Origin: Mycolicibacterium aurum
GTDB lineage: Bacteria > Actinomycetota > Actinomycetes > Mycobacteriales > Mycobacteriaceae
Reading direction: 5' to 3'
Length of the DNA stretch: 64,000 nucleotides
NCBI RefSeq assembly: GCF_900637195.1
Contig: NZ_LR134356.1
Span: forward strand, 2,480,001 to 2,544,000
Part shown: positions 55,278 through 64,000 of the stretch, in pieces
Numbering within the stretch: position 1 is the stretch's first letter
Layout of the letters: every line of letters starts with the position of its first letter
Translations under genes and position numbers: made by a program
The notes under the pieces: model-generated
Databases searched by the model: none
What the model was told of the DNA's origin: nothing
What the model saw: the letters and a program-made list of their open reading frames with translations, nothing else

Positions 55278-56171
55278 ATGAGCAACATGACGGCAGGACC
55301 AGAGCAGGCGCAGTGGACGGTTCAGGCACTCCTGGACCTCTTCGACGCAGAGCCCACCGGCGAGAACACGTTCACGGCGCAGACCGGACCCGCAGGCGAG
55401 GATGAGCGTCAGGTCGTCGAAGGCACCCAGGTCCTTGCGCAATCCATTGTGGCTGCGGCCAAACGGTTTCCGGACAAGTCGGTGCGGTCTGTCTACGCGG
55501 TGTTCGCCCGGGCGGTCATGGTGGCCGCCGGGCCGGTCGAGCTGGAGGTGGACGTCGTCAGCGAAGGGCGTTCCACAGCAACGGCGATCGTGACAGCCAG
55601 GCAGAACGGCAAGCGCTGCATCACGACCACGGTGCTGGCCGACGTGCCGACCGCCGACGTGATCCGCCACCACCTGCCCAAGCCCGACGTGGCGCCGCCG
55701 TCAGCCGCCCACCTGTCGCCGATGCCGATGACCGGCAGGGAGCTCCGGTTGGTCGACGTGGTGGATGTCAACAGTCCCGATGAGGTCGGCCCACCCGAAC
55801 TTCACGCCTGGCTGCACTACGACCCTATCCCGGCCCGCGATGACCTGGCCAAGGCGCTCATCGCCTATTTCACCGGCCACCTTGGCATTTCGACCACCAT
55901 GCGGGCGCATGAGGGAATCGGGACGAGCCAGGCGCACCTCACCGTCTCGACAGCGCCGATGACCGCCTCGGTCAGCTTTCACGAGCCCGTGCGCTGGGAC
56001 GGCTGGTTGCTGTACACCCATGAGAGCACCCAGGTCGGCGCCGGTATGTCCTATGTGCGCGGCGCGGTGCACACCGAGAAGGGCGAGCTCATCGCATCCT
56101 TCAGTCAGGATGCGCTGATCCGGCCGTTGCGCACCACCGATACGGCGATCAAGGAACAGTCGCGCCTGTAG
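55278..56171 (+). CDS. TesB-like acyl-CoA thioesterase (double hotdog fold)
   Basis: This 297-residue protein has the two-hotdog layout of acyl-CoA thioesterase II. The first half contains TQVLAQSIVAAAKRFPDKSV and RSVYAVFARAVMV, matching the TesB pattern GQxLAQA...vHSlHayFl. The second half has HAWLHYDPIPARDDLAKALI, a domain with Asp, and HEPVRWDGWLLYTHESTQVG. The final GAVHTEKGELIASFSQDALI and R is family-typical. ATG 55278 follows GGAGGCG. Hydrolysis of acyl-CoA to acid and CoA fits the neighbouring acyl-CoA dehydrogenases and shared operator. Confidence 0.82.
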   Translation: MSNMTAGPEQAQWTVQALLDLFDAEPTGENTFTAQTGPAGEDERQVVEGTQVLAQSIVAAAKRFPDKSVRSVYAVFARAVMVAAGPVELEVDVVSEGRSTATAIVTARQNGKRCITTTVLADVPTADVIRHHLPKPDVAPPSAAHLSPMPMTGRELRLVDVVDVNSPDEVGPPELHAWLHYDPIPARDDLAKALIAYFTGHLGISTTMRAHEGIGTSQAHLTVSTAPMTASVSFHEPVRWDGWLLYTHESTQVGAGMSYVRGAVHTEKGELIASFSQDALIRPLRTTDTAIKEQSRL

Positions 56172-57798
56172 CCGACAGCGCCGACCCGAGTACCTCCAGC
56201 GGCAGGCCGCCGAGATCCAGCGCACGGCTGTGGAAGTCCTTGAGTGGCACACCGCGGCCCAGTGCGTCGTCGCGCAGTTGCTGCCAGATACGCTGCCCGA
56301 TCGCATATGACGGCGCCTGACCCGGCCAGCCCAGATAGCGGTCCAGCTCGAAACGCAGGTTCTCCTCGGCCATCGCGCTGTGGGTCTGCAGGAACGTCCA
56401 TGCGCGGTCGGCGTCCCAGACGCCGCCGTCCGGAGCGGTCAGCCCGCAGTGCACGCCGATGTCGATCACCACGCGGGCTGCCCGGAAGCGTTGGGCGTCA
56501 AGCATTCCCATCCGGTTTCCGGCGTCATCGAGCCAGCCCAGCTCGGACATCAGGCGCTCGGCATACAGCGCCCAGCCTTCCCCGTGGCCCGACACCCAGC
56601 AGCCCAGCCTGCGCCAGCGGTTGAGCTGGTCGGACAGCGCCACGGCGCGGCCGATCTGCAGGTGATGTCCCGGCACGCCCTCGTGGAACACCGTCGTCAT
56701 CTCCTGCCAGGTGTGGAAGGAGTGCACCCCGTGTGGAACCGACCACCACATCCGGCCCGGCCGGGACAGATCTTCCGACGGGCCGGTGTAGTAGATCCCG
56801 CCTGTGTGGGTGGGCGCTATCCGGCATTCCAGATTGCGCAGCGCAGGCGCGATGTCGAAGTGCGTGTCGGCCAGCGCATCCACGACACGATCCGACAGGT
56901 CCTGCATCCACCGTTGGAGCGCGTCGGTGCCGTGGATCAGGTAGCGCTCCTCACCGTCGAGTCGGTGCAGCGCCTCCGACGCCGACGATCCGGGGTAGAG
57001 CCGGTCGGCGATCTCACCCTGCTCGGCGACGATGGAGTGCAGCAGGTCCAAGCCCCAGGCGTACGCCTCGTCGACGTCGACCGACGCGCCGAGGAACTGT
57101 CGCGACACCACCGCGTAGGCGTCGCGACCACAGCCGTCCGTCGTGCGTGCCTGCGGGCCGATCTCGTCGCGCAGCACCGTCGTCAGCGAGGCGTAGGCGT
57201 TGGCCGCATCCTCGGCCTGCTGGCGGATCTCGTTGTGCAGCAACGGGTTGTCCAACGTGGCCGCCGATACCATGTCGATGAACAGTTCGGCGATCTGGCC
57301 CGCCTGCTGGATGCCGCGGCGCACCTGCCGGGCTGCCGGTGCGTGTCCGGCCGAGGCGGCGGCGCGGAGAGCGTCGGCGTACCCGGCCACCCGGTGCGGA
57401 ATCTGCGAGAGCCTGCGGCCGAAAGTCGCCCACTCTTCTTCGGTGTCGGTGGCCATCAGGTCGAACACGTCGCGCATCGTCTGCGGTGGAGACGCGATCA
57501 CATTCAGTTCGCCGACGTCGAGACCGGCGTCGTGCATCGCGAGGACCACGCCGAGACGCTCGCGCATCGCGGCGACGGTGACGACGTCGACCGCGTCGGC
57601 GGGTTCTGTCGCGTCGAGTTCACGCAGCGCCGACGCAGCCGCCTCGACACGTGCCGACACCCCGTCGGGGGAGTAGTCGGTGATCTGCTCGTCGTACCCT
57701 GCGATCCCGGCTTCGGTTGCCGCACAGGGATCCAGCGCCGCGTACGTCTGCAGATAGCGCTCTGCGACGGCGTCGACCGCCGTGCTCGGCCTAGCCAA
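56149..57798 (-). CDS. DUF885-family protein, putative zinc metallopeptidase-like
   Basis: This 549-residue protein belongs to DUF885, related to M32-type metallopeptidases. The metal-binding HEGVPGHHLQ, an HExxPGHH form, is near residue 374. EGWALYAERLMSEL lies about 40 residues later, and FDIAPALRNLECRIAPTHTG is upstream. Catalytic residues look complete. No signal peptide is visible, so it is probably cytoplasmic. TTG 57798 is the likely start and overlaps the stop of the preceding gene by 8 bases. Its 3' end overlaps the convergent thioesterase by 23 bases. Confidence 0.88.
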   Translation of the reverse strand: MARPSTAVDAVAERYLQTYAALDPCAATEAGIAGYDEQITDYSPDGVSARVEAAASALRELDATEPADAVDVVTVAAMRERLGVVLAMHDAGLDVGELNVIASPPQTMRDVFDLMATDTEEEWATFGRRLSQIPHRVAGYADALRAAASAGHAPAARQVRRGIQQAGQIAELFIDMVSAATLDNPLLHNEIRQQAEDAANAYASLTTVLRDEIGPQARTTDGCGRDAYAVVSRQFLGASVDVDEAYAWGLDLLHSIVAEQGEIADRLYPGSSASEALHRLDGEERYLIHGTDALQRWMQDLSDRVVDALADTHFDIAPALRNLECRIAPTHTGGIYYTGPSEDLSRPGRMWWSVPHGVHSFHTWQEMTTVFHEGVPGHHLQIGRAVALSDQLNRWRRLGCWVSGHGEGWALYAERLMSELGWLDDAGNRMGMLDAQRFRAARVVIDIGVHCGLTAPDGGVWDADRAWTFLQTHSAMAEENLRFELDRYLGWPGQAPSYAIGQRIWQQLRDDALGRGVPLKDFHSRALDLGGLPLEVLGSALSATGATVP

Positions 57799-58684
57799 GG
57801 TTGTTCGTGGCGAAGGTGTCGCACGCGGCCGGGTCGCCGGTCTGATAGCCGGTGGTGAACCATTTCTGCCGCTGCGCCGACGATCCGTGCGTCCACGATT
57901 CCGGGCTGACTCGCCCGGTGGAGGCCTCCTGGATGCGGTCGTCCCCGACTGCGGATGCGGCGGACAGTGCGTCGGCGATGTCTTTGTCGCTCAACGGTTC
58001 CAGGAACGGCACATCGGTGCCCTCCTGCTTGGTGATGGCGGCGTAGTGTGCCCAGACGCCGGCATAGCAGTCGGCCTGCAGTTCGGTGCGCACGCCGCCG
58101 CCGGTCGGACCCGTCGGGTCCTGTTGCGCGCGGCCGAGCACACCCTGGAGGTTCTGGACGTGGTGACCGAACTCGTGGGCGACCACGTATTCCTGCGCGA
58201 AGGGGCCACCGCTGGAACCGAACTGGTCCACCAGCACATCGAAGAACCCGGTGTCGAAGTAGGCGGTCTGGTCTCCCGGGCAGTAGAACGGCCCGACGGC
58301 GCTGTCGGCGAAACCGCACCCGCCGGTATTGACGCCACCGGTGAACAACTCGATCTTCGGGCGGGTGTAGTCGGGCATGAGCTGCGCCCACACCCCGTCG
58401 AGGGAGTTGCCCGTCGCCACCACGCGGCACTGCACGATGTTGTTCGCGTCCGCACCGGTCTTGCACTGACTGAGGTCGAATCCGGGGGCTTCCACGCCCT
58501 GGGTGTCCATCTGGGACTGGTCCGGTAACACCGAGCCAGGGTCGACGCCGAGGAACAGTGCCACCACGACGATCAACAGGCCACCCAGTCCGCCGCCGAC
58601 CGCGATGCCGCGGCCGGGTCCGCGGCCGCCGCCACTGCTGGACGTGGTGCTGGTGTCGATCCGCATGCCCTCGTTGAAGGTCAT
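57791..58684 (-). CDS. Neutral zinc metallopeptidase, YpfJ family (Rv2575-like)
   Basis: This 297-residue membrane-anchored protein has a Gly-rich cytoplasmic N-terminus and one helix at about residues 28-48 (GIAVGGGLGGLLIVVVALFL). The external domain shows PFYCPGDQTAYFDTGFF, the zinc motif VVAHEFGHHVQNLQGVL near residue 171, and ELQADCYAGVWAHYA supplying the third ligand. Four cysteines (Cys-Lys-Thr, Cys-Arg, Gly-Cys-Gly, Tyr-Cys-Pro) may form disulfides. ATG 58684. The DUF885 gene follows with an 8-base overlap. Substrates unknown. Confidence 0.9.
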   Translation of the reverse strand: MTFNEGMRIDTSTTSSSGGGRGPGRGIAVGGGLGGLLIVVVALFLGVDPGSVLPDQSQMDTQGVEAPGFDLSQCKTGADANNIVQCRVVATGNSLDGVWAQLMPDYTRPKIELFTGGVNTGGCGFADSAVGPFYCPGDQTAYFDTGFFDVLVDQFGSSGGPFAQEYVVAHEFGHHVQNLQGVLGRAQQDPTGPTGGGVRTELQADCYAGVWAHYAAITKQEGTDVPFLEPLSDKDIADALSAASAVGDDRIQEASTGRVSPESWTHGSSAQRQKWFTTGYQTGDPAACDTFATNNLG

Positions 58685-58785
58685 CGCACTATCCCTTCTC
58701 CCAGCCGAGCACGTCTCCCCAGCCGAGCCCCGCTCACCGCCCGGCATCCCGGGCGGGTCCAGCTTCGCACACTACGATTCGTCTC

Positions 58786-60273
58786 GTGGCAGTCGTCGCC
58801 GGGCAATCCACCGTCGTCTCGACCCCGTCGGGCGACCTGCGCGGCGACACCGAGGGCGGCATCGCCGTCTGGCGCGGGGTTCCCTATGCCGAGCAGCCGG
58901 TCGGCGCGCGCCGCTTCCGGTCGCCGGAGCCCCTGGCGCCGTGGCAGGGGATACGGGACGCGACGGAGCACGGACCGCTGCCGCCGCAGACGAAGTCGTT
59001 CGTCGGCGGTGGCCGTGACGATCCCAAAGTGCGGGACGAGGCCTGCCTGACGCTGACGGTGTGGTCCCCGGACGCAGGCGCCTCGCTGCCGGTGATGGTG
59101 TGGATCCCCGGGGGCGCGTTCGTCTACGGAGCGGGACAGTTCCAGCTGTACAACGGTTCCCGGCTGGCCGCCAACGGCAACGTCGTCGTGGTCAACGTGA
59201 CCTACCGGATCGGGGTATTCGGCGGCTTCGAGTTGAGCGATCTCGGCGACGGCTTCGACGACAACCTGGCGCTGCGCGATCAGATCGCCGCGCTGCGCTG
59301 GGTGCGGGAGAACATCGCGGCCTTCGGCGGCGATCCGAGCCGGGTCACGGTGTTCGGGGAATCGGCCGGAGGAACCTCGGTGCTGGCCCTGACGGGGGCG
59401 CCGTCGGCGGCCGGGCTGTTCCACCGGGCGATCGCGCAGAGCCCTGCGCTGCCGCTGATCGCCGACCGGGAGTACCGCGCTGCCAATGCCCACGAATTCC
59501 TGCGTCGCCTGGGTGTCGAACCCGCCGAGGTCAAGGCCCTTCCTCAGCGGCAGCTACGGCGCGCGGCGGGCATCCTGCAGCTCAAGAGCGCGGCGAACAC
59601 CCCGACGCTGGCCTACGGTCTCACGCACGGAACGGAGCTGCTGCCCCACGATCCCGTGCAGGCCGCGCGCCTGGGGCTCACCGCCGGCGTGCCGCTGATC
59701 ATCGGCACCAACAGCCACGAGGCGTCGATGTTCGCCTGGACCAAGCCCCCGATGTTGCCCACCACGCGAGAGTCGGTCAGCGGCTATTTCGCGCGGGTCG
59801 CACCCGAGGCCAAAAAAGCTGTCCTGCAGGCTTACCCGGAGTATCCCCGCCGCAGTGCGCTGCTGGCCATCGGTTCCGATGCGATGTTCGCGGGACCGGC
59901 CTGGGCGTTCGCCGATGCCTACAGCGTGTCCGCGCCGACCCGGATGTACCGGTTCGACCACTTCGGCCTGAGCCTGCGCATGCTCGGCCTCGGCGCAACG
60001 CACGGCAGCGAGATCGTGCACATCCACCACAGCTACGCATCTTTCGTCGGACGCAAGCTGCACCCGCTGGGTCGGCGTATCCAGCCGGGCGTCGGTCGGC
60101 GGATGCAGCGGGCGTGGCTGGACTTCGCGCGCGACACCGAAGACGTCGATGCGGAGCACTGGCCGCTCTACGAGCAACGCGAGCGGCTGACCCGCCTCAT
60201 CACCACCACCCGGGACGTGATGACGGCCGATCCTGACGGCGCTCGGAGATCCGCTTGGGCTGCGGTGTACTAA
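58786..60273 (+). CDS. Carboxylesterase type B
   Basis: This 495-residue alpha/beta hydrolase belongs to the type-B carboxylesterases (LipT/PnbA-like). It has FRGVP-like WRGVPYAEQPVGARRF, the oxyanion stretch LPVMVWIPGGAFVYGAG, and the nucleophile elbow TVFGESAGGTSVLAL with Ser near residue 191. The later triad residues include IIGTNSHEASMF and a His in ATHGSEIVHIHH. GTG 58786 is used. It is convergent with the SRPBCC-like gene (4-base overlap). Ester substrate unknown. Confidence 0.9.
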   Translation: MAVVAGQSTVVSTPSGDLRGDTEGGIAVWRGVPYAEQPVGARRFRSPEPLAPWQGIRDATEHGPLPPQTKSFVGGGRDDPKVRDEACLTLTVWSPDAGASLPVMVWIPGGAFVYGAGQFQLYNGSRLAANGNVVVVNVTYRIGVFGGFELSDLGDGFDDNLALRDQIAALRWVRENIAAFGGDPSRVTVFGESAGGTSVLALTGAPSAAGLFHRAIAQSPALPLIADREYRAANAHEFLRRLGVEPAEVKALPQRQLRRAAGILQLKSAANTPTLAYGLTHGTELLPHDPVQAARLGLTAGVPLIIGTNSHEASMFAWTKPPMLPTTRESVSGYFARVAPEAKKAVLQAYPEYPRRSALLAIGSDAMFAGPAWAFADAYSVSAPTRMYRFDHFGLSLRMLGLGATHGSEIVHIHHSYASFVGRKLHPLGRRIQPGVGRRMQRAWLDFARDTEDVDAEHWPLYEQRERLTRLITTTRDVMTADPDGARRSAWAAVY

Positions 60274-60779
60274 CCCGTGGCTGCGGCGAAGCGGCCGTCG
60301 GTGTAGTGGCGCAGTTTGTGGAGAAAGCTCTGGAACATCCGGCCCATCACCGGTCGTCCGACGAACAACCCGAGCCGGCCGGCGAGGCCGTTGGGTTTCA
60401 TCGCCATGATCCAGGTCAGGTGGCAGCCCGTGGGGGTCGGTACCACGCGGTAGTCCTCGGCGAACGCCGAGATGCTTCCGGTGCTCGAGCTGTTGAACCG
60501 GAACGCCATGCGGGTGAACGGTTCCCACGCGAGGAACTCCTCGTGACCGGTGATGCCGCCGCGCATGTCCACAGTCCTGGTGGTGCCTACGCCGCGCGGC
60601 TCCGGACTGGTCCAGGTCACCTTGGTGATCACGCTGGCCCACTGCGGCCACGAGGTCTCGTCGGCGAGCACCTCGAAAAGCTGTTCGGGGCTGATCGCCA
60701 GGTCGACGGTGCTCACGAAGCGGTAGGGGGCGGAGTCGACGAAGCCGAGGTCGACGCGCTCACAGGGGTGCATGGCCAT
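60270..60779 (-). CDS. SRPBCC-family (polyketide cyclase/START-like) protein, Rv2574-like
   Basis: This 169-residue protein folds as an SRPBCC hydrophobic-cavity domain. The first strand and helix, FVSTVDLAISPEQLFEVLAD and ETSWPQWASVITKVTW, are the typical start. The last long helix is VMGRMFQSFLHKLRHYTDG. Such proteins bind lipids or help cyclise polyketides. No catalytic residues can be assigned. ATG 60779 is selected, while GTG 60785 and ATG 60773 are also in frame. It sits between the carboxylesterase and aspS. Confidence 0.75.
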   Translation of the reverse strand: MAMHPCERVDLGFVDSAPYRFVSTVDLAISPEQLFEVLADETSWPQWASVITKVTWTSPEPRGVGTTRTVDMRGGITGHEEFLAWEPFTRMAFRFNSSSTGSISAFAEDYRVVPTPTGCHLTWIMAMKPNGLAGRLGLFVGRPVMGRMFQSFLHKLRHYTDGRFAAATG

Positions 60780-60895
60780 ACACACTAGGCGACGGTGGTT
60801 GGTCTGCGTGGTCGGCCGGACGAAGGTGATGCCGCCCTCGGCGCGGGCCCCTCTAGACTGACCTGTCGGTTATCCATCGCGAAAGAGGAGCATTT

Positions 60896-62668
60896 GTGCT
60901 GCGCAGTCACACCGCCGGATCGTTGCGCGGGTCAGACGCCGGTCAGACGGTGACGCTGGCCGGCTGGGTGGCGCGTCGGCGCGACCACGGCGGCGTCATC
61001 TTCATCGACCTGCGCGACTCGTCCGGCGTGGCGCAGGTGGTGTTCCGCGACGGTGAGGTGCTGGCGCAGGCGCACCGGCTGCGCGCGGAGTTCTGCATCG
61101 CCGTCACGGGCGTCGTCGAGACCCGCCCGGAGGGCAACGCCAACCCCGACATCGCGACCGGCCAGGTCGAGGTCAACGCCTCCTCGCTGACGGTGCTGGG
61201 GGAGAGTGCCGCGCTGCCGTTCCAGCTCGACGAGACGGCGGGTGAGGAAGCTCGGCTGAAGTACCGCTATCTCGATCTGCGCCGCGACGGACCCGGGCAG
61301 GCGTTGCGACTGCGGTCGAAGGTGAACGCCGCGGCGCGCGGGGTGCTCGCCGAGCACGACTTCGTCGAGATCGAGACTCCGACGCTGACCCGGTCCACGC
61401 CGGAGGGCGCCCGCGATTTCCTGGTCCCGGCCCGGCTGCAGCCGGGCTCGTTCTATGCGCTGCCGCAGAGCCCGCAGCTGTTCAAGCAGCTGCTGATGGT
61501 GGCAGGCATGGAGCGCTACTACCAGATCGCGCGGTGCTACCGGGACGAGGATTTCCGCGCCGACCGCCAGCCCGAGTTCACCCAGCTGGACATGGAGATG
61601 AGCTTCGTCGACGCCGACGACGTCATCGCCGTGTCGGAGCAGGTGCTGCGGGCACTCTGGGCGCTGATCGGCTACGACCTGCCGCTGCCGCTGCCCCGGA
61701 TCAGCTACGCCGACGCCATGCGCCGGTTCGGTTCGGACAAGCCCGATATGCGGTTCGGGCTCGAGTTGGTGGAGTGCACCGACTATTTCTCCGACACCCC
61801 GTTCCGGGTGTTCCAGGCGGACTACGTCGGCGCCGTCGTCATGCCGGGCGGGGCGTCGCAGCCGCGTCGCACCCTGGACGGCTGGCAGGAGTTCGCCAAG
61901 CAGCGCGGACACAAGGGATTGGCCTACGTGTTGGTCGGTGACGACGGCGAACTCGGCGGTCCGGTCGCCAAGAACCTGTCCGACGCCGAGCGGGCCGGGC
62001 TGGCCGCCCACGTGGGCGCGAGCCCGGGCGACTGCGTGTTCTTCTCGGCGGGGACAGCCAAGGCGGCGCGCGCCCTGTTGGGTGCCACGCGCATCGAAGT
62101 GGCCAAGCGCCTCGAGCTGATCGACCCGGCGGCGTGGGCGTTCACCTGGGTGGTGGACTGGCCGCTGTTCGAGCCGGCCGACGATGCCACCGCCTCCGGG
62201 GACGTCGCCGTCGGCTCGGGAGCCTGGACCGCGGTGCACCACGCGTTCACCGCGCCGAAGCCGGCGTCGCAGGAAACGTTCGACACCGACCCAGGCACCG
62301 CTCTGGCCGACGCCTACGACATCGTGTGCAACGGCAACGAGATCGGCGGGGGTTCGATCCGTATCCATCGCCGCGACATCCAGGAGCGGGTGTTCGCCAT
62401 GATGGGCATAGCCCCGGATGAAGCCCAGGACAAATTCGGATTCCTGTTGGACGCCTTCACCTTCGGCGCGCCACCGCACGGCGGCATCGCGTTCGGGTGG
62501 GACCGCATCGTCGCCCTGCTCGCCGGCGTCGACTCGATCCGTGAGGTCATCGCGTTCCCGAAGTCCGGTGGCGGGGTCGACCCCTTGACCGACGCGCCCG
62601 CGCCGATCACCGCGCAGCAGCGCAAGGAGTCGGGAATCGACGCGAAGCCGGGTAAACCCGGCGCGTAG
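60896..62668 (+). CDS. aspS: Aspartyl-tRNA synthetase (non-discriminating type)
   Basis: This 590-residue class II synthetase charges tRNA-Asp. The N-terminal OB domain has [20 protein letters not shown]. The catalytic domain has [20 protein letters not shown], motif 2 [20 protein letters not shown], the bacterial insertion domain (about 290-410), and motif 3 [15 protein letters not shown]. In mycobacteria, lacking AsnRS, it also mischarges tRNA-Asn for GatCAB. GTG 60896 follows GAGGAG by 6 bases. Length agrees with the 596-residue M. tuberculosis enzyme. Confidence 0.97.
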   Translation: MLRSHTAGSLRGSDAGQTVTLAGWVARRRDHGGVIFIDLRDSSGVAQVVFRDGEVLAQAHRLRAEFCIAVTGVVETRPEGNANPDIATGQVEVNASSLTVLGESAALPFQLDETAGEEARLKYRYLDLRRDGPGQALRLRSKVNAAARGVLAEHDFVEIETPTLTRSTPEGARDFLVPARLQPGSFYALPQSPQLFKQLLMVAGMERYYQIARCYRDEDFRADRQPEFTQLDMEMSFVDADDVIAVSEQVLRALWALIGYDLPLPLPRISYADAMRRFGSDKPDMRFGLELVECTDYFSDTPFRVFQADYVGAVVMPGGASQPRRTLDGWQEFAKQRGHKGLAYVLVGDDGELGGPVAKNLSDAERAGLAAHVGASPGDCVFFSAGTAKAARALLGATRIEVAKRLELIDPAAWAFTWVVDWPLFEPADDATASGDVAVGSGAWTAVHHAFTAPKPASQETFDTDPGTALADAYDIVCNGNEIGGGSIRIHRRDIQERVFAMMGIAPDEAQDKFGFLLDAFTFGAPPHGGIAFGWDRIVALLAGVDSIREVIAFPKSGGGVDPLTDAPAPITAQQRKESGIDAKPGKPGA

Positions 62669-62706
62669 TCGACGCCGGCGCGGGTTTGCCACGGTACGAT
62701 CCGCGC

Positions 62707-63639
62707 GTGCAGCCTGAATCGAAGCCGGCGGCGAACGACAAGCCTGAGAAGCCACACTCATCCCGAGCGCTGAACGCCACCGTGCTGACCACCCTGGCCG
62801 TGGTGATCGCGGTGTATGTCGGCGCGCTGGTGGGCTATCGGCTGCTGGAACAGCCGCCTCGCCCCTTCGAATTCACCGAGTCCTCGGTGATCGGAGAGAC
62901 GGCGGTGATCATGCGACTGGGCAAGATAGAGACGGTCGAGAACAAGCTCACCGTCGACGTCCTCGTGCACCCGGATGTGGATGTACTCGGTACGGGGCCC
63001 GAGGCGGCCGCCAATCCGGTTGTGCGCCTGAGCTCGTGGACCGAGGACGGCGACCTGATCCACATGCACGACGACTTGAAGAGCAACGCCTCGACGGTCG
63101 AGCTCACGGCCGTGGGTGACCCCGACCACTGGCCGTTGGACACCTACGTCAGTAACACCATCGGCGTCGAGGTCTTCTACGGCGACGGCCCGAACCGCCG
63201 CAGTGTTCCGGCCGTCATCGTCGTCGCGGGCACGATCAACGGCTGGGACGTCGACAGCGACATGAAGACGCTGGCCGCTCCGTGGGGTCCGGTTCAGGCG
63301 GTGTCGTTTCACCTGGAGCGCACCCGCGGCGCGCACGCGGTCGATTTCGGGATTTTGCTCGTGCTCCTGGTGTTACCCGGAACCGCGTTGTTCGTGGCGA
63401 TCGAGATGCTGCTGAACCGGCGCAAGTTCCTGCCGCCTTTCATCACCTGGTACGCGGCGATGCTGTTCGCAGTCGTGCCATTGCGCAACATCCTTCCGGG
63501 TGCGCCGCCGACGGGTGCGTGGATCGACGTGGCGGTGATCCTGTGGGTCTTGCTCGCGCTGTCCGCCGCGATGGTCGTCTTCCTGGCGGCCTGGTGGCGG
63601 CAGACCAGATCAGAGGAACAAACCCGGCCGAAGGTGTAG
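62707..63639 (+). CDS. DUF4436-family membrane protein
   Basis: This 310-residue membrane protein has one N-terminal helix at about 22-44 (ALNATVLTTLAVVIAVYVGA). An extracytoplasmic domain of about 170 residues follows, with DGDLIHMHDDLKSNASTVEL, YPLD-like HWPLDTYVSNTIGVEVFYG and FHLERTRGAHAVDFGILLVL. Three C-terminal helices lie within about 215-300. GTG 62707 is preferred; a TTG at 62686 extends the frame by 7 residues. It follows aspS by 38 bases. Function unknown. Confidence 0.78.
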   Translation: MQPESKPAANDKPEKPHSSRALNATVLTTLAVVIAVYVGALVGYRLLEQPPRPFEFTESSVIGETAVIMRLGKIETVENKLTVDVLVHPDVDVLGTGPEAAANPVVRLSSWTEDGDLIHMHDDLKSNASTVELTAVGDPDHWPLDTYVSNTIGVEVFYGDGPNRRSVPAVIVVAGTINGWDVDSDMKTLAAPWGPVQAVSFHLERTRGAHAVDFGILLVLLVLPGTALFVAIEMLLNRRKFLPPFITWYAAMLFAVVPLRNILPGAPPTGAWIDVAVILWVLLALSAAMVVFLAAWWRQTRSEEQTRPKV

Positions 63640-63648
63640 AGCTGGATC

Positions 63649-64000
63649 ATGGCTGATTTCGACAAAGACAGACTGATCGCCGACACCGCGGCGCTCGACG
63701 AGTTCAACCGCAACATCGTCGAGGAGTTCCGCGCCAACGGCGGAAAGGTCGGCGGCCCGTTCGAGGGCGGCACGCTGCTACTGCTGCACACCACCGGCGC
63801 CAAGTCGGGCAAAACCCGGCTCTCTCCGCTGGCGTACCTGACGATCGACGACAGGATGCTGATCGTCGGGTCCTATGCCGGTGCCCCGAAACATCCGGCC
63901 TGGGTGCACAATCTGCGGGCTCATCCGCGGGCGTTCATCGAGATCGGCACCGAGGCCTACGATGTCGATGTCCGCGAACTGCCGGATGACGAACGCGACG
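63649..64000 (+). CDS. F420-dependent (DDN-like) nitroreductase-family protein, truncated by window edge
   Basis: The first 117 residues match the deazaflavin (F420)-dependent nitroreductase family, a split-barrel fold including Ddn of M. tuberculosis. Marks are FNRNIVEEFRANGGKVGGPF, LLLLHTTGAKSGKTRLSPLA and GSYAGAPKHPAWVHNLRAHP, after which AFIEIGTEAYDVDVREL runs to the window end. The ATG at 63649 starts 9 bases after the DUF4436 stop. Roughly the last 30-40 residues of a usual 145-155-residue protein are missing here because of the cut. Confidence 0.88.
   Translation, partial: MADFDKDRLIADTAALDEFNRNIVEEFRANGGKVGGPFEGGTLLLLHTTGAKSGKTRLSPLAYLTIDDRMLIVGSYAGAPKHPAWVHNLRAHPRAFIEIGTEAYDVDVRELPDDERD

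Overview
The window is a high-GC actinobacterial chromosome segment that reads as Mycobacterium/Mycolicibacterium, probably a fast-growing environmental species. The evidence is a gene order I recognise from the Mycobacterium tuberculosis Rv2604c-Rv2572c block, read in the opposite direction: pdxT, yebC, ruvCAB, a FadD9-type carboxylic acid reductase, gabT, yajC-secD-secF, an Rv2585c-like lipoprotein, apt, relA, ppiB, an Rv2581c-like metallohydrolase, hisS, an Rv2578c-like radical-SAM protein, Rv2575/Rv2574-like genes and aspS. GTG starts are common and 4-base ATGA/GTGA overlaps join genes in operons. I see no tRNA, rRNA, CRISPR array, insertion sequence or prophage.

Layout. 1-7.8 kb: 3' end of pdxT, an acyl-CoA dehydrogenase, a CocE-type hydrolase facing a TetR regulator, yebC, an alpha/beta hydrolase facing a second TetR, and a decayed flavodoxin. 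7.8-12.4 kb: the SOS-linked ruvC-ruvA-ruvB operon under a LexA box, then small membrane proteins and a diguanylate cyclase. 12.4-19.3 kb: carboxylic acid reductase, a P450 fragment, an aldehyde dehydrogenase and gabT (GABA/putrescine and aldehyde metabolism). 19.3-27.8 kb: the Sec accessory operon yajC-secDF, then solute-binding lipoprotein, apt and relA (purine salvage and stringent response). 27.8-32.8 kb: a small regulator pair with a perfect operator, two tandem membrane-anchored cyclophilins, a metallohydrolase and hisS.

32.8-51 kb is the accessory part. It holds lipoproteins related to LpqH and LpqE, a SigF-like sigma factor with a DUF421 membrane protein, a frameshifted glucose-dehydrogenase pseudogene, a DUF2254 membrane protein, a 1182-residue secreted VCBS/cadherin-like repeat protein, the five-gene urea ABC transporter urtABCDE, an MmpS-like secreted protein, and a HelD-type RNA-polymerase-binding helicase. 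The helicase is preceded by a near-consensus rifamycin-associated element, so it is probably a HelR rifamycin-resistance factor.

51-64 kb: a LexA-box radical-SAM gene, a two-subunit acyl-CoA dehydrogenase with its own TetR regulator and thioesterase sharing three copies of one palindromic operator, two metallopeptidase-like proteins, a carboxylesterase, aspS, and the start of a deazaflavin-dependent nitroreductase-family gene cut by the window edge.

The strongest signals beyond routine annotation are the rifamycin-associated element in front of helD, the three-copy GGTAAyG-n-CrTTACC operator set, the perfect TTCTCAATATTGAGAA operator, a probably non-catalytic DhaA-like hydrolase, the stand-alone P450 fragment beside the carboxylic acid reductase, a hairpin-rich leader before yajC, and a compound inverted repeat at 43.1 kb.
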